From NCBI RefSeq assembly GCF_027924405.1, contig NZ_AP026978.1, forward strand, positions 558,001 through 622,000: a DNA stretch of 64,000 nt. The letters run 5' to 3'. Source of the stretch: Nocardia sputorum (GTDB lineage: Bacteria; Actinomycetota; Actinomycetes; Mycobacteriales; Mycobacteriaceae). The notes beneath the pieces are model-generated. The model did no database searches and was not told the origin of the DNA. It worked only from the letters and a program-made list of their open reading frames with translations. Numbering within the stretch: position 1 is the stretch's first letter; each line of letters starts with the position of its first letter. Shown in pieces: positions 50,549-59,482 of this stretch. The position numbers and the translations under genes were made by a program.

Positions 50549-51418
50549 GTGCCAGAGCTACCGGAAGTGGAGGCGTTGGCTCAGTTCCTCCGGGAGCATG
50601 CGGTCGGCGCCGTGGTCGGTCGTGTCGACGTGGCCGCGCTGAGCGCCGTCAAGACGTTCGAACCGCCGGTCACCGCGCTGTCCGGTCGAGACGTCACCGG
50701 CGCGGGGCGCTGGGGCAAATTCCTCGGTATGGAATGTGACGGCTTGTGGCTGGTCACGCATCTGTCCCGCGGCGGATGGCTGCGCTGGATCGACGAGCCG
50801 AGCCCGACGCCGCCCAAACCGGGCGGCAAGAGCCCGCTCGCGCTGCGCGTGCATTTCTTCACCCCCGAGGGGGCGACGCCCGCGTTCGACCTGACCGAGG
50901 CCGGCACGAAGAAACGGCTCGCGGTGTACGTCGTGGCCGACCCCAAGGTGGTGCCCGGCATCGCCCGGCTCGGCCCCGACGCGCTGGAGCTGACCGAGTC
51001 GCAGTTCGCCGACATCTTGCGGGGGACCTCGCAGCGGATCAAGACCGCGCTCGTGGACCAGGCGCTGCTGGCGGGCGTCGGCAACGCCTACTCCGACGAG
51101 ATCCTGCACACCGCGCGGATCTCGCCGTTCGCGAACACGAAGACCCTTCCGGCCGACAAGGTGGCCGAGCTGTACACCGCCCTGCGCACGGTGCTCACCG
51201 ACGCGGTACGCCGCTCGGTCGGCCAGGACGCCGCCCGCCTCAAAGGCGAGAAGCGCTCCGGGATGCGGGTGCACGCCCGGACCGGGCAACCGTGCCCGGT
51301 CTGCGGCGACACGGTCCGCGAGGTGGCCTACGCCGAGCGGTCCTTCCAGTACTGCCCCACCTGTCAGACCGGCGGTAAGGTCCTCGCGGACCGGCGGATG
51401 TCGCGTTTGCTGAAATAG
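50549..51418 (+). CDS. Fpg/Nei family DNA glycosylase
   Basis: A 289-residue base-excision repair enzyme. After removal of Met the N-terminus is [13 protein letters not shown], giving the catalytic Pro and Glu. The DNA-binding Lys is in GRWGKFLG, and the helix-two-turn-helix is [17 protein letters not shown]. The C-terminal zinc finger is [11 protein letters not shown]...CPTCQ with the Arg in AERSFQY. The usual THLGMSG reads THLSRGG, so it is likely a second Fpg/Nei-type enzyme rather than the main MutM. The start is GTG. Confidence 0.9.
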   Translation: MPELPEVEALAQFLREHAVGAVVGRVDVAALSAVKTFEPPVTALSGRDVTGAGRWGKFLGMECDGLWLVTHLSRGGWLRWIDEPSPTPPKPGGKSPLALRVHFFTPEGATPAFDLTEAGTKKRLAVYVVADPKVVPGIARLGPDALELTESQFADILRGTSQRIKTALVDQALLAGVGNAYSDEILHTARISPFANTKTLPADKVAELYTALRTVLTDAVRRSVGQDAARLKGEKRSGMRVHARTGQPCPVCGDTVREVAYAERSFQYCPTCQTGGKVLADRRMSRLLK

Positions 51419-51422
51419 CGGC

Positions 51423-52931
51423 TCAGGTCAGCGTGGGCACCCGCACGCCCTGCCACGCGAGTCGTTTCGCCCGGTCCGGGTCGTGTTCCACGCGCGTGGG
51501 GTAGTCGATGATCAGCGTGGATCTGCGGGCCTCGGTATAGGCGGGCCAGGACGGCAGCGGAGCTCCGGTGCGGGCGAAGGCCAGCCAGTTGTCCTGGAAC
51601 TGATCGGTCACCGCCCGCAGTCCGCGCCTGCCGCCCGCCGCGGTGAAGGCCCGCCCGACCGGAGAGTCGCCGATGCCGAAGACCGGGATGAGATCGGTCG
51701 CGTGGGTGGCGCCGAGCCCGGCCAGCTGCAGGGCGCGCGGGGCGAAGTCGTAGCGGTAGGCGTAGGTCGGCGCGTGCCTGCTGTGCCCTTCCATGACGGC
51801 GACCGAAGGACGCCAGAACGTGTAGTCGCCGCCCGCCCGCACCGCCGCCTTCGGCTGGGGATAACCGGGATAGGCCGCGGCGATCCGGGACTCGGCCTCG
51901 GTGGAGTTCCCGAGTGCCGAGCGCAGCCGGTCGGCGGTGGTGGGCAGTTCGTCGGCGAACCTGGCGAACAGCGTGCCCTCGTCCCGGTTCGTGCCGATGA
52001 TCAGCGGCACCCGGTGCGCGGAGCCCTCGGCGATCGCGTCGACCGGGGAGAGCGGCAGGAAATCGCCGTCCACGACCGGACAGACCGGGAAGGCGCCCGG
52101 CTGTTCGCGCACCACCTGCCCGATGGTGCGATCGACGGCGCGGCGGATGTCGTTGGCGCCCGCGGTGCGCAGCGCGTCGTGCGCGGTGTCCGGTGTGGCG
52201 CCCAGCGCGGCGACACAGCGGCGCGCGAAGCCGCGGGCCTCCTCGGCGCTGATCGCCCAGTCGGCCGGCGGGCTCTGTGAAATGGCCCGGTGGAACAGTC
52301 CTTTGGCCGCCGGGGTGGCCAGCAGGCCGAGCACCGCGTGCGCGCCTGCCGACTCGCCGAAGATCGTCACGTTGTCCGGGTCGCCGCCGAAGGCCGCGAT
52401 ATTGGTGCGCACCCATTCCAGCGCGGCGAGCTGATCCCGCAATCCGAGGTTCGAGTCGAAGGGGTGCTCGGCGGTGCCGAATTCGCTGAAGTCGACGTAG
52501 CCGAACGCGCCCAGCCGGTAGTTCAGCGAAACCACCACCACGTCGCCGCGCACCGCCAGCCGCGCGCCGGAATACAACCCGAGTGCGGAGGTGCCGATGA
52601 GGTAGCCGCCGCCGTGGATGAAGACCAGCACGGGACGAGGGTTCGCCGCCGCCGTCGCGGGCGCGGTGACATTCAGTGTCAGCGCGTCCTCGCTGGTCGG
52701 CTGATAGGCGCGCGGTCCGATCCGCGCTCCGGAGCGGTGCTGCATCGCCGCGGAGGTGAATTCCGTCGCGGTCCGCACGCCCGACCACGGCCGGACCGGC
52801 TGTGGAGCGCGAAATCGCAGGTCCCCGATCGGAGGAGCCGCGTAGGGAATGGACCGCCAGCGCAGGACGCGGCGGCCCCGGCGACCGCGGACGACTCCGT
52901 CTGCGGTCGCGATATCCGTTGTTGCCACCAT
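51423..52931 (-). CDS. Type-B carboxylesterase
   Basis: A 502-residue alpha/beta hydrolase of the carboxylesterase/cholinesterase family. RSIPYAAPPIGDLRF near the start, VFIHGGGYLIG (oxyanion hole), the nucleophile elbow FGESAGAHAVLGLLATP and GTNRDEGTLF (acid region) are present. No signal peptide is visible, so it is probably cytoplasmic. The stop is four bases from the convergent glycosylase stop. The ATG at 52931 has TACCAT six bases before it and no ribosome site; an upstream TTG at 52937 is an alternative. Confidence 0.9.
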   Translation of the reverse strand: MVATTDIATADGVVRGRRGRRVLRWRSIPYAAPPIGDLRFRAPQPVRPWSGVRTATEFTSAAMQHRSGARIGPRAYQPTSEDALTLNVTAPATAAANPRPVLVFIHGGGYLIGTSALGLYSGARLAVRGDVVVVSLNYRLGAFGYVDFSEFGTAEHPFDSNLGLRDQLAALEWVRTNIAAFGGDPDNVTIFGESAGAHAVLGLLATPAAKGLFHRAISQSPPADWAISAEEARGFARRCVAALGATPDTAHDALRTAGANDIRRAVDRTIGQVVREQPGAFPVCPVVDGDFLPLSPVDAIAEGSAHRVPLIIGTNRDEGTLFARFADELPTTADRLRSALGNSTEAESRIAAAYPGYPQPKAAVRAGGDYTFWRPSVAVMEGHSRHAPTYAYRYDFAPRALQLAGLGATHATDLIPVFGIGDSPVGRAFTAAGGRRGLRAVTDQFQDNWLAFARTGAPLPSWPAYTEARRSTLIIDYPTRVEHDPDRAKRLAWQGVRVPTLT

Positions 52932-52942
52932 TTTCAAATGGT
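52927..52942. promoter_or_regulatory. Perfect inverted repeat over the esterase start
   Basis: ACCATTT (52927-52933) mirrors AAATGGT (52936-52942) around TC. It covers the esterase start codon and most of the -10-like TACCAT on the minus strand. It lies between the stop of the upstream oxidoreductase and the esterase, so it could let the esterase be controlled on its own. Confidence 0.5.
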
Positions 52943-52944
52943 AG

Positions 52945-54381
52945 CTATGGGCGCCGCGCCTCCAACAGGCGCAGCCAGAACTCGCTGACCGCCGGGAAGG
53001 CTGGCACGGCGTGCCAGAGGGTGGACAGCGGCACCCGGCCGACCACCGCGATGGTCGCCGCGTGCAGTTGCTCGCCCACCTCGGGGCCGACGAACGTGGC
53101 CCCGAGCAGCGTGTCGGTGACGCTGTCGACGACCAATTTCGCGTGACCCGCGTAGTCGTCGCGTGACAGCGCCGATCCGGCCACCGCGATGTCCAGTTCG
53201 ACGGTCTCCACCGTGTGGCCCGCGTCCCTGGCCGCGGCTTCGGTCAGACCCACGGAGGCGACCTCGGGCGCGGTGAACACCACCTGCGGCACCCTGCCGT
53301 GATCGGAGCTCGCGACGAAACGCGGGTCGTCCAGCGACCTGCCCTCGGCCCGCGCGGCGATCACGTCGCCGCACACCCGGCCCTGGTACTTGCCCATGTG
53401 CGTGAGCGCGGCGCGCCGGTTGAGGTCGCCGACCACGTACAGCCACTCGCCGTCGACATCGCGCGCGGCGAGGTGGTCGTCCACCGCGACGTATCCGCCG
53501 GGCAACCCGACGGCGTCGAGGCCGAGCCCGTCGGTGGTGGGTGCGCGTCCGGCCGCCACCACGATCTCGTCCACCTCGAGCGCCGATTCGCCTTCGGGAC
53601 CGCGCAACCGGACCGTCACCGGACCGCCGTGGATCCAGCCTTCCCCGGTGTCCTTCGCGGCCGGACGATCGACGGCGGTTGGCTCGGTACGGCAGCGCAC
53701 CCGCACCCCCGCCTCGGTCAAGGCCGCCGCCACCCGCTCGCCCGCGAACGGCTCGGCCGCGGCCAGCAGCGCCGAGCCGCGCACCAGCAGGGTGACCTCG
53801 GCCCCGAGCGCGGCCAGCCAGGTCGCGGCCTCGCTCGCCACCACGCCGCCGCCGACGACGGCGACCCGGCGCGGCACCTCGTGCAGATTGGTGGCGTCGC
53901 GCGAGGTCCACGGCAGCGCGGCGCGCAGGCCGGGCACGTCCGGGACGTTCGCGGTGGTGCCGGTGGCCAGCACCACGGCATGCCGGGCGCGCAACTGCCG
54001 CCCGCCGACCTCGACCGAGCGCACACCGGTCAGGCGGCCGCTGCCGCGCACCACGTCGATGCGGTTGCTCCGCGCCCAGTCGGCTTGCGACGAATCGTCG
54101 TGGTCGTGCACGAAGGCGTCGCGCCGCCGCAGCACCGCCTCGACATCGAGACCGGTGGCCGCGATACCCGGCATCGCCCGCGCGGCCGCCAGGACGTGGC
54201 CCGGCCGCAACAGCGCTTTGCTCGGAATGCACGCCCAATAGGAGCATTCGCCGCCGACGAGTTCACGCTCGACGATGGCGGCCGTGCGGTCGCTGCCCGC
54301 GACGGCGTAGGCGGCGGCGTTCTCGCCCGCAGGGCCGCCACCGATCACGATGACGTCGTAGTCGGCTGCTGTGCTCGACAT
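52945..54381 (-). CDS. FAD-dependent pyridine nucleotide-disulfide oxidoreductase
   Basis: A 478-residue class I flavoprotein disulfide reductase. DVIVIGGGPAGENAA is the FAD loop. GGECSYWACIPSKALL holds the CxxxxC redox pair. VAVVGGGVVASEAATWLAALG is the NAD(P) loop, and LYVVGDLN is the second FAD contact. The C-terminal WHAVPAFPAVSE has the His and Glu of the base dyad. It is related to mercuric reductase and dihydrolipoamide dehydrogenase, but no metal-binding domain is present; the substrate is unknown. It lies eight bases after DUF2630 and 13 bases before the esterase. Confidence 0.9.
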   Translation of the reverse strand: MSSTAADYDVIVIGGGPAGENAAAYAVAGSDRTAAIVERELVGGECSYWACIPSKALLRPGHVLAAARAMPGIAATGLDVEAVLRRRDAFVHDHDDSSQADWARSNRIDVVRGSGRLTGVRSVEVGGRQLRARHAVVLATGTTANVPDVPGLRAALPWTSRDATNLHEVPRRVAVVGGGVVASEAATWLAALGAEVTLLVRGSALLAAAEPFAGERVAAALTEAGVRVRCRTEPTAVDRPAAKDTGEGWIHGGPVTVRLRGPEGESALEVDEIVVAAGRAPTTDGLGLDAVGLPGGYVAVDDHLAARDVDGEWLYVVGDLNRRAALTHMGKYQGRVCGDVIAARAEGRSLDDPRFVASSDHGRVPQVVFTAPEVASVGLTEAAARDAGHTVETVELDIAVAGSALSRDDYAGHAKLVVDSVTDTLLGATFVGPEVGEQLHAATIAVVGRVPLSTLWHAVPAFPAVSEFWLRLLEARRP

Positions 54382-54389
54382 CGCCGCGC

Positions 54390-54635
54390 CTACTGCAGGT
54401 ATCCCTCGACCTGCGAAACCGTATTCGCCCGGACGTTGTCCGGCGACTCACCCTGGTCGATCCGCGCCCGCCGATGGCGGAGCAGGTCCCAGGCCTGGTC
54501 CAACATGACTTCGAGTTCGGCGAGGCGCTGGCGCTCGGTCTTCGGGTCCAACTCGCCGTGGGTGGCTTGCGAGCGCAGCTGGTGCTCCTGGTCGACCAGT
54601 TCCTTGATGCGCGCCAAGATGTCCTGTTCGCTCAT
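54390..54635 (-). CDS. DUF2630 protein
   Basis: An 81-residue, highly charged, all-helical protein (MSEQDILARIKELVDQEHQLR, LDQAWDLLRHRRARID) of a small actinobacterial family without known function. AAAGGA lies before the ATG. It is the first gene of a likely three-gene unit with the disulfide oxidoreductase and the esterase. Confidence 0.85.
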   Translation of the reverse strand: MSEQDILARIKELVDQEHQLRSQATHGELDPKTERQRLAELEVMLDQAWDLLRHRRARIDQGESPDNVRANTVSQVEGYLQ

Positions 54636-54718
54636 GCTCCATCCTTTCCGGCGTGAGCGGACCTTGCATGGTCACGCTGCGCTGCCGTTTCCCGGCCTGG
54701 CCTCTGACATCGACCATG

Positions 54719-56089
54719 CTACGGCCGAGCGAGGCACTCGGCGGCTCTCGGTACGGCCACGGCGAGCTCCGGCCAGGGCAGTGCCGTGTAGCCGAGCGCG
54801 ACGCCGAAGTGCTCCCGGCGCGCTCCGAGGTAGTACCTGGCCAGCCCGTCGAGCGCCACGCCCCGCACGGTTCCCGCCGCCACCACGCGCCGCTCGGCCT
54901 CGGCCGATGCCACCGGCACGACGACGTGCGAACCCGCGTCGTCGCCGAGCACCCCGAGTCCGCGGCGGCGCAATTCGGTCACCACCAGCGCCCGGCGCGG
55001 CGGCAGCGCGCGGCGCAGCCTGCGCAGGTGCCTGGCCAGATCACCGTGCGCGGCGAAGGCGACCAGCACGCGCTGACCCGCCGGGCTCGGGCCGGTGCCG
55101 GTGCGTTCCCGGTGGGCGAGCACCGCGGCGGCGATCTCCGGCGCGGCGAGCAGCCAGCCGACGCCGAGGCTGGGGGACAGGATCTTGCTCGTCGTGCCCA
55201 AGTGGACGACCACGTCGGGAGCCATGGTGGCCAGCAGCGGCAGCGGCGCGGTGTCGTAGCGCAATTCACCGTCGTAGTCGTCTTCGATGACGAAGATCCC
55301 GGACCGGCGCGCATGCTCGACGAGTTCGACCCGTCGCGCCGCGGGCATCCGCGCACCGAGCGGGAACTGGTGTGCCGGAGTGCAATACACCGCTTTGATC
55401 CGGGACGGCAGCAGATCGACGCGTAAGCCGTGCGCGTCCACGGGCACCGGAACGACCTCGAGGCCGGCCGCCGCGAAGGCGCCCGCGGCGCGCTGATAGC
55501 CCGGGTCCTCCATAGCGACGGCGTCGCCCGGCCGCAGCAGCGCCGCGGCCAGCTCGCTCACGGCGGAACTGGTTCCGGCGGTGGCGAGCAGCACGGTGTC
55601 GCTACCCGCGCCGATCCCGCGGTGGCGCAGCAGGTGTTCGGTGACCGCCGCGCGGAACTCCGGTTCGCCCGCGCGGTCCTTGCGCACGAGCGGGGAGTGA
55701 TCCGCCGCGGCGCGCCAGGCGCGGCGCCACGCGGCCGGGTCGATGGCGTCGGTGCACGGCGCCCCCGGGGCCAGGTCGAACAGCCGCGGTGTGGCGTCCG
55801 TATCGGGCACGGAGTCGGTGCGCTCGGGCGTGGCGGCCGGTGCGGTCGTCAAGTAGGTACCGGACCCGCGTCTGCCGCTGATCCAGCCTTCCGCGTGCAG
55901 CTGGTCGTAGGCGGCCGCGACCACGGTGCGGCTCACGCCGAGCCGCCCGGCCAGCGCGCGAGTGGACGGCAGCCGATCGCCGCCGCGCAGCGGCCCGCCG
56001 GTCGCGGCGCGGCGCAGCTGGTCGGCGATCTGTACCGACAACGGTTGCGCCAGCTCGCGATCGAGGTCGAGGGGAAGGTCCTCGAGCAT
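54719..56089 (-). CDS. MocR/PdxR-type regulator with aminotransferase domain
   Basis: A 456-residue fusion. Residues 1-75 are a GntR winged helix (LSVQIADQLRRAA, RLPSTRALAGRLGVSRTVVAAAYDQL, GRRGSGTYL). The rest is an aspartate aminotransferase-like fold: DPGYQRA, EDDYDGELRYD and LGTTSKILSPSLGVGW with the PLP lysine. Such proteins sense pyridoxal phosphate or related amines. It is divergent from a PNPOx-like gene, the usual partner, and may control vitamin B6 supply or use. GAGGA lies before the ATG. Confidence 0.92.
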   Translation of the reverse strand: MLEDLPLDLDRELAQPLSVQIADQLRRAATGGPLRGGDRLPSTRALAGRLGVSRTVVAAAYDQLHAEGWISGRRGSGTYLTTAPAATPERTDSVPDTDATPRLFDLAPGAPCTDAIDPAAWRRAWRAAADHSPLVRKDRAGEPEFRAAVTEHLLRHRGIGAGSDTVLLATAGTSSAVSELAAALLRPGDAVAMEDPGYQRAAGAFAAAGLEVVPVPVDAHGLRVDLLPSRIKAVYCTPAHQFPLGARMPAARRVELVEHARRSGIFVIEDDYDGELRYDTAPLPLLATMAPDVVVHLGTTSKILSPSLGVGWLLAAPEIAAAVLAHRERTGTGPSPAGQRVLVAFAAHGDLARHLRRLRRALPPRRALVVTELRRRGLGVLGDDAGSHVVVPVASAEAERRVVAAGTVRGVALDGLARYYLGARREHFGVALGYTALPWPELAVAVPRAAECLARP

Positions 56090-56137
56090 GGGTTCCTCGC
56101 AAAGTGGACTGCTGGAAATAGTCTGAATTGGCGCTTT

Positions 56138-56143
56138 GATAAT
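56138..56143 (+). promoter_or_regulatory. -10 box in the MocR/PNPOx gap
   Basis: GATAAT within TTTGATAAT is the best -10 match in the 80-base gap and points toward the PNPOx-like gene. AGTGG lies at 56104-56108 on the plus strand and again on the minus strand near 56146-56150; AGTGG-type repeats are seen upstream of other MocR genes. No clear -35 box is visible. Confidence 0.4.
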
Positions 56144-56169
56144 GCCACTCCCGGCCGGATGCTGGGTGC

Positions 56170-56844
56170 ATGACCGAAACCGCGCGCCCACGCACTCCGC
56201 TCTCGCCCACGCCGCGCAGCACGCCGACCCGGCTGACCGACCGCGCCCGGACCGACCGCGCCGACTTGGACGCGGTGCTCGACGCCGGGCTGATCTGCCA
56301 CCTCGGGGTGCTGCTCGGCGGTACGCCGGTCGTGCTGCCCACCGCCTACGGCCGCGACGGCGACACGCTCTACCTGCACGGCTCCACCGGCGCGGGGAAC
56401 ATGCGCGCGGCCGTCGCCGCCGACATCTCCGTGGCGGTGACCATGGTCGACGGCGTGGTCTACGCGCGTTCGGCCATGCATTTCTCGATGAACTACCGCT
56501 CCGCGGTCGTGCTCGGACGGGCTCGCGAGGTGACCGATCACGACGAGCGTCTGCACGGGCTGCGCGTGATCGTCGAACACGCGGCGCCCGGCGCGTGGTC
56601 TCGCGTGCGGCCCCCGACCAAGAAGGAACTCGCCGCCACGAAAGTGCTCGCCCTCGACCTCACCGAGGCCTCGGTGAAGGTCCGCACCGGCGGCCCGAAG
56701 GACGACCCGTCGGACATCGACAACGGGGGCGTGTGGGCGGGTGTCCTCCCGCTGCGCCAGACCTGGGACGCCCCGATCGATTCCGCGGACCTGGACCCCG
56801 GCGTTCGGGTTCCCTCGGATGTCCTGGAGCGCGCGGCCGGGTGA
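56170..56844 (+). CDS. PNPOx-like FMN-binding split-barrel protein
   Basis: A 224-residue protein with a pyridoxamine 5'-phosphate oxidase-like barrel. ADLDAVLDAGLICHLGVLLGGTPVVLPTAYGRDG, the LYLHGSTGAGNMRAA loop and AMHFSMNYRSAVVLGRA fit FMN-binding members. The C-terminal VWAGVLPLRQTWDAPI is typical of the group often placed opposite MocR genes. It may oxidise a B6 vitamer or act on another flavin substrate. Confidence 0.85.
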   Translation: MTETARPRTPLSPTPRSTPTRLTDRARTDRADLDAVLDAGLICHLGVLLGGTPVVLPTAYGRDGDTLYLHGSTGAGNMRAAVAADISVAVTMVDGVVYARSAMHFSMNYRSAVVLGRAREVTDHDERLHGLRVIVEHAAPGAWSRVRPPTKKELAATKVLALDLTEASVKVRTGGPKDDPSDIDNGGVWAGVLPLRQTWDAPIDSADLDPGVRVPSDVLERAAG

Positions 56845-57075
56845 TCCGGCGCGCGTAGCTCGCACGGCCATCGGCCTTTTCGCATAAGCGGATGCGGGAA
56901 ACCCTCGCCGGCACCGGGACCCCAGCGGATCGCCGGGCGCGCGGGCGCGTTCGACACCGTCGACGGTGACTGTCGGCCGCGCCCGGGCGAGTGCCGCCGT
57001 GCCGGCGCGGTGGATCTCGGACGCACAGTTCGATCGGCGTCTGTGCGCGCTGCTGGATTGGTGCGGTGCGGTGGC

Positions 57076-57843
57076 TCAGAACCAGAACGCTGTGCCGTAA
57101 CCCGTCGTTTGCGCTGTGGCCCTTCTGGAATCGGCCCGTACGGTGACAAACGGCATGGCGGAGGCCGGTGAAAGGCAGCCGCTGATATTCAACGGGGTAT
57201 TGGAGTGCGCGAAGGTGTAAGGGAATTCGGAATCCCCGTCGATTTCCGCCGCGCCGATCACCGCCGCCGTGACCGAACCGGGCGCCAGATTCACCGCGAG
57301 TTCGGCGGCGAGGCCCGCCTCGACCTCGAAGCTGGGCTGGATGGCGACGGCGGCGCCGACGCTGACGCTCGGCGGCGCCATCAGTTGCAGAGAGGGCATC
57401 ATCGTGTGCTGATCGGGCATGTTCATCTCCACGGAGGGCGCATCGAAGGTGAGGGAGCCCTCCAGGCCGAAGGAGGGCGCGATCCCGACGCCGGCACCGA
57501 CACTCGGTGAGATACCGATCGAGATGCCGTTGGCGATGTCGACCGCGCAGCCGATCAGATATCCGACGGCGATTTCTCCGCCGCGCAGCGCCGTGGGGCC
57601 GTCGAGACTCACCGAGAAGTCGCCGGACATCTTCACCGCGTGCACGAATGGAACTCCCGGTGCGATGTCACCGCCGGCGGGCACGACATTGTTGGCGTTC
57701 ACCGAAGCGATCAGATGAAGTCCGCCGGCGTCGATCTCTCCTGGCGCGGCGCCCGCCACGGAATCAGAAACAGCGAAAGCGCCGGTGGCGGCCACAACCA
57801 CCGCTACGATCGCGGCGAGAGTACGCGAATGCTTTCGGTTCAT
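57076..57843 (-). CDS. MspA-family outer-membrane porin
   Basis: A 255-residue protein with a signal peptide of about 31 residues (HSRTLAAIVAVVVAATGAF, cut near VAGA-APGE). Then comes the MspA fold: GGDIAPGVPFVHAVKMSGDFSVSLDG, RGGEIAVGYLIGCAVDIANGISIGI, AHSNTPLNISGCLSPASAMPFV, and a C-terminal AFWF aromatic end. MspA porins form water-filled channels across the mycolic acid outer membrane, so this gene points to a mycolate-containing host. Two ATGs are next to each other; GGAG is better spaced for the one at 57843. Confidence 0.9.
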   Translation of the reverse strand: MNRKHSRTLAAIVAVVVAATGAFAVSDSVAGAAPGEIDAGGLHLIASVNANNVVPAGGDIAPGVPFVHAVKMSGDFSVSLDGPTALRGGEIAVGYLIGCAVDIANGISIGISPSVGAGVGIAPSFGLEGSLTFDAPSVEMNMPDQHTMMPSLQLMAPPSVSVGAAVAIQPSFEVEAGLAAELAVNLAPGSVTAAVIGAAEIDGDSEFPYTFAHSNTPLNISGCLSPASAMPFVTVRADSRRATAQTTGYGTAFWF

Positions 57844-58234
57844 CATGCTCCAGTCGAGTATCGATGGAATCGGAACTTCATGCGCGAAAGGGCGGCACGG
57901 CAAATGGGTCGTCGCGGCCCCCACTCGGCCTACGCCGCAGACTTTATCGGGCGGTGCGGCCGACGGCGGTGATCACGCCGACACGGCGAGTCGGCCGACC
58001 CGACCGATCGCGGTCGTCGTCGGCATTCGCGCGAACGCCGGTGTCCGGCGAGCGAAACCATCCGATTTCATACCAGGTCGCCGAAACTCCCCGGGGTTCG
58101 CCGAAATATTGCGCGTGTCGTCGAATTCGCCGCGCGGAGACCCGTGAGCCAGGGTGCGCGCCCGTGGATATGCCCGCGGCTCGTTGGGCGCGCCCGTGCC
58201 GACGACCGCGGCTCCGCGCGTCAGCCCGCGGGAA
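57844..58234. other. 391-base gap upstream of the porin
   Basis: No convincing gene is seen on either strand. It must hold the promoter of the minus-strand porin and the 3' end of the condensation-fold gene message, but I cannot point to a clear -35/-10 pair or terminator. Base composition near the porin start is a little richer in A and T than in the flanking genes. Confidence 0.5.
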
Positions 58235-59476
58235 TCACCACGCGTCGGCGTGCAAGCCCGCGCAGTGCGCCGCGCGCAGCGCGAGTTCGCGCAACGCACC
58301 GGCCGACGCGATCCGCGCCGGGTCCAGGCCGACCAGGCTCAGCACATAGTCGTCGCCGATGCGGCAGAGGTAGCCCGAGAGACGGGTGCGGGGCAGTCGC
58401 GCGGTGGCCAGGCCGGGATGGATGGCGCGGGCCGCGACGCCGGTGCAGCGGTGCGGGCCGAGCCGGAGCAGCGAGGCGGGGAGCGTTCCGATGTTGGAGC
58501 ACAGGATGTCCCGTTCGCCCGCGCCCTCGGACAGCGCGTAGGCCCAGCGGTCCGGAATCACTTGGAGGAGTTCTTCGGGCATGCCGCTCGGTGCGGACAT
58601 GCGGTGCTCGTAGGCGGAACGGGCCAGTGCGCGGATCGTCGCCGGGGTGTCGGCGCGGGTGATCGCGATGCGCGTCATGGCGAGGTCGTTGTCGACCCGG
58701 GGTTCGTCGCGGGTGTCGACGGGCAGGCTGGCTTCGATCGTGTCGCCGGGAAATCCGCTGTCCCAGAGCATGGTCGCGACGAGGTGGATGAACAGGCTGT
58801 TCGCCGTGCCGCCGTCACGCGCCGCCACGCGGTCCCACTCGGCGGCCGAGCACTGCAGGATCGCGCTGTGCGTCGCGTTGCCCGCCCCGCGCGGCTGCTC
58901 GTCGCGGCGCGGCGCGGCGGGTTGCCGCGGTATCCCGTGCCGTAGCGCAGCCGCGGTGCCGCGCAGGACGATCGACCACTGGCGCCGGGCGTCGGCCCAA
59001 TCCGAGTCGCGCGCCGTCGTATCCGGCGGGCACACCCGAGCGCCGCCCAGCGCGTCGTTCACCGCGAGCACGAGGGCCCGCCCGTCGGCCAGCACATGCG
59101 AGCAGGTGAGCGAGACGACCGAACCGCCGTCGTTCAGGGTCGCGGTCGACAGCCGCCACCCGGGGCCGTATTCCGGATCGAGCCCGGCGCCTTGCGCGTC
59201 GGCCCAGTCGAGCAGCTCCGCGACCGGAAGAACGTCCTCGGTGCGCTCGATCGGATACGCGCGGACATTCGGCCGCCAGGCCCGGCGAGCCCCCGGCACT
59301 CGCGCGCGAACGACCCTGCGTCCCAATGGTCCAGCGCGTAAGGCGGCGTGCACCCGTTCCAGTAGTGCGTGGTCCACCTGACCGGCCGTGCGCCACAGCC
59401 CTTGCAGCGCGATCGGTGTGCCGAGCCCGCGGTGGCTGCGCAGAAAGATCTCGTCGACGACGCTCAGGCGGCCCAT
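58235..59476 (-). CDS. Free-standing condensation-fold acyltransferase
   Basis: A 413-residue protein of the CoA-dependent acyltransferase/condensation superfamily. VSLTCSHVLADGRALVLAVNDALGG has the HxxxDG active motif (first His of HHxxxDG replaced by Ser). A second half with SNIGTLPASLLRLG and LSGYLCRIGDDYVLSLVGLDP fits the latch region. It stands alone, unlike the NRPS domains, and follows the enoyl-CoA hydratase gene by six bases. It may transfer an acyl group from CoA to a lipid or alcohol, as PapA- or wax-ester-type enzymes do. Confidence 0.72.
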   Translation of the reverse strand: MGRLSVVDEIFLRSHRGLGTPIALQGLWRTAGQVDHALLERVHAALRAGPLGRRVVRARVPGARRAWRPNVRAYPIERTEDVLPVAELLDWADAQGAGLDPEYGPGWRLSTATLNDGGSVVSLTCSHVLADGRALVLAVNDALGGARVCPPDTTARDSDWADARRQWSIVLRGTAAALRHGIPRQPAAPRRDEQPRGAGNATHSAILQCSAAEWDRVAARDGGTANSLFIHLVATMLWDSGFPGDTIEASLPVDTRDEPRVDNDLAMTRIAITRADTPATIRALARSAYEHRMSAPSGMPEELLQVIPDRWAYALSEGAGERDILCSNIGTLPASLLRLGPHRCTGVAARAIHPGLATARLPRTRLSGYLCRIGDDYVLSLVGLDPARIASAGALRELALRAAHCAGLHADAW

Positions 59477-59482
59477 CGGGGC

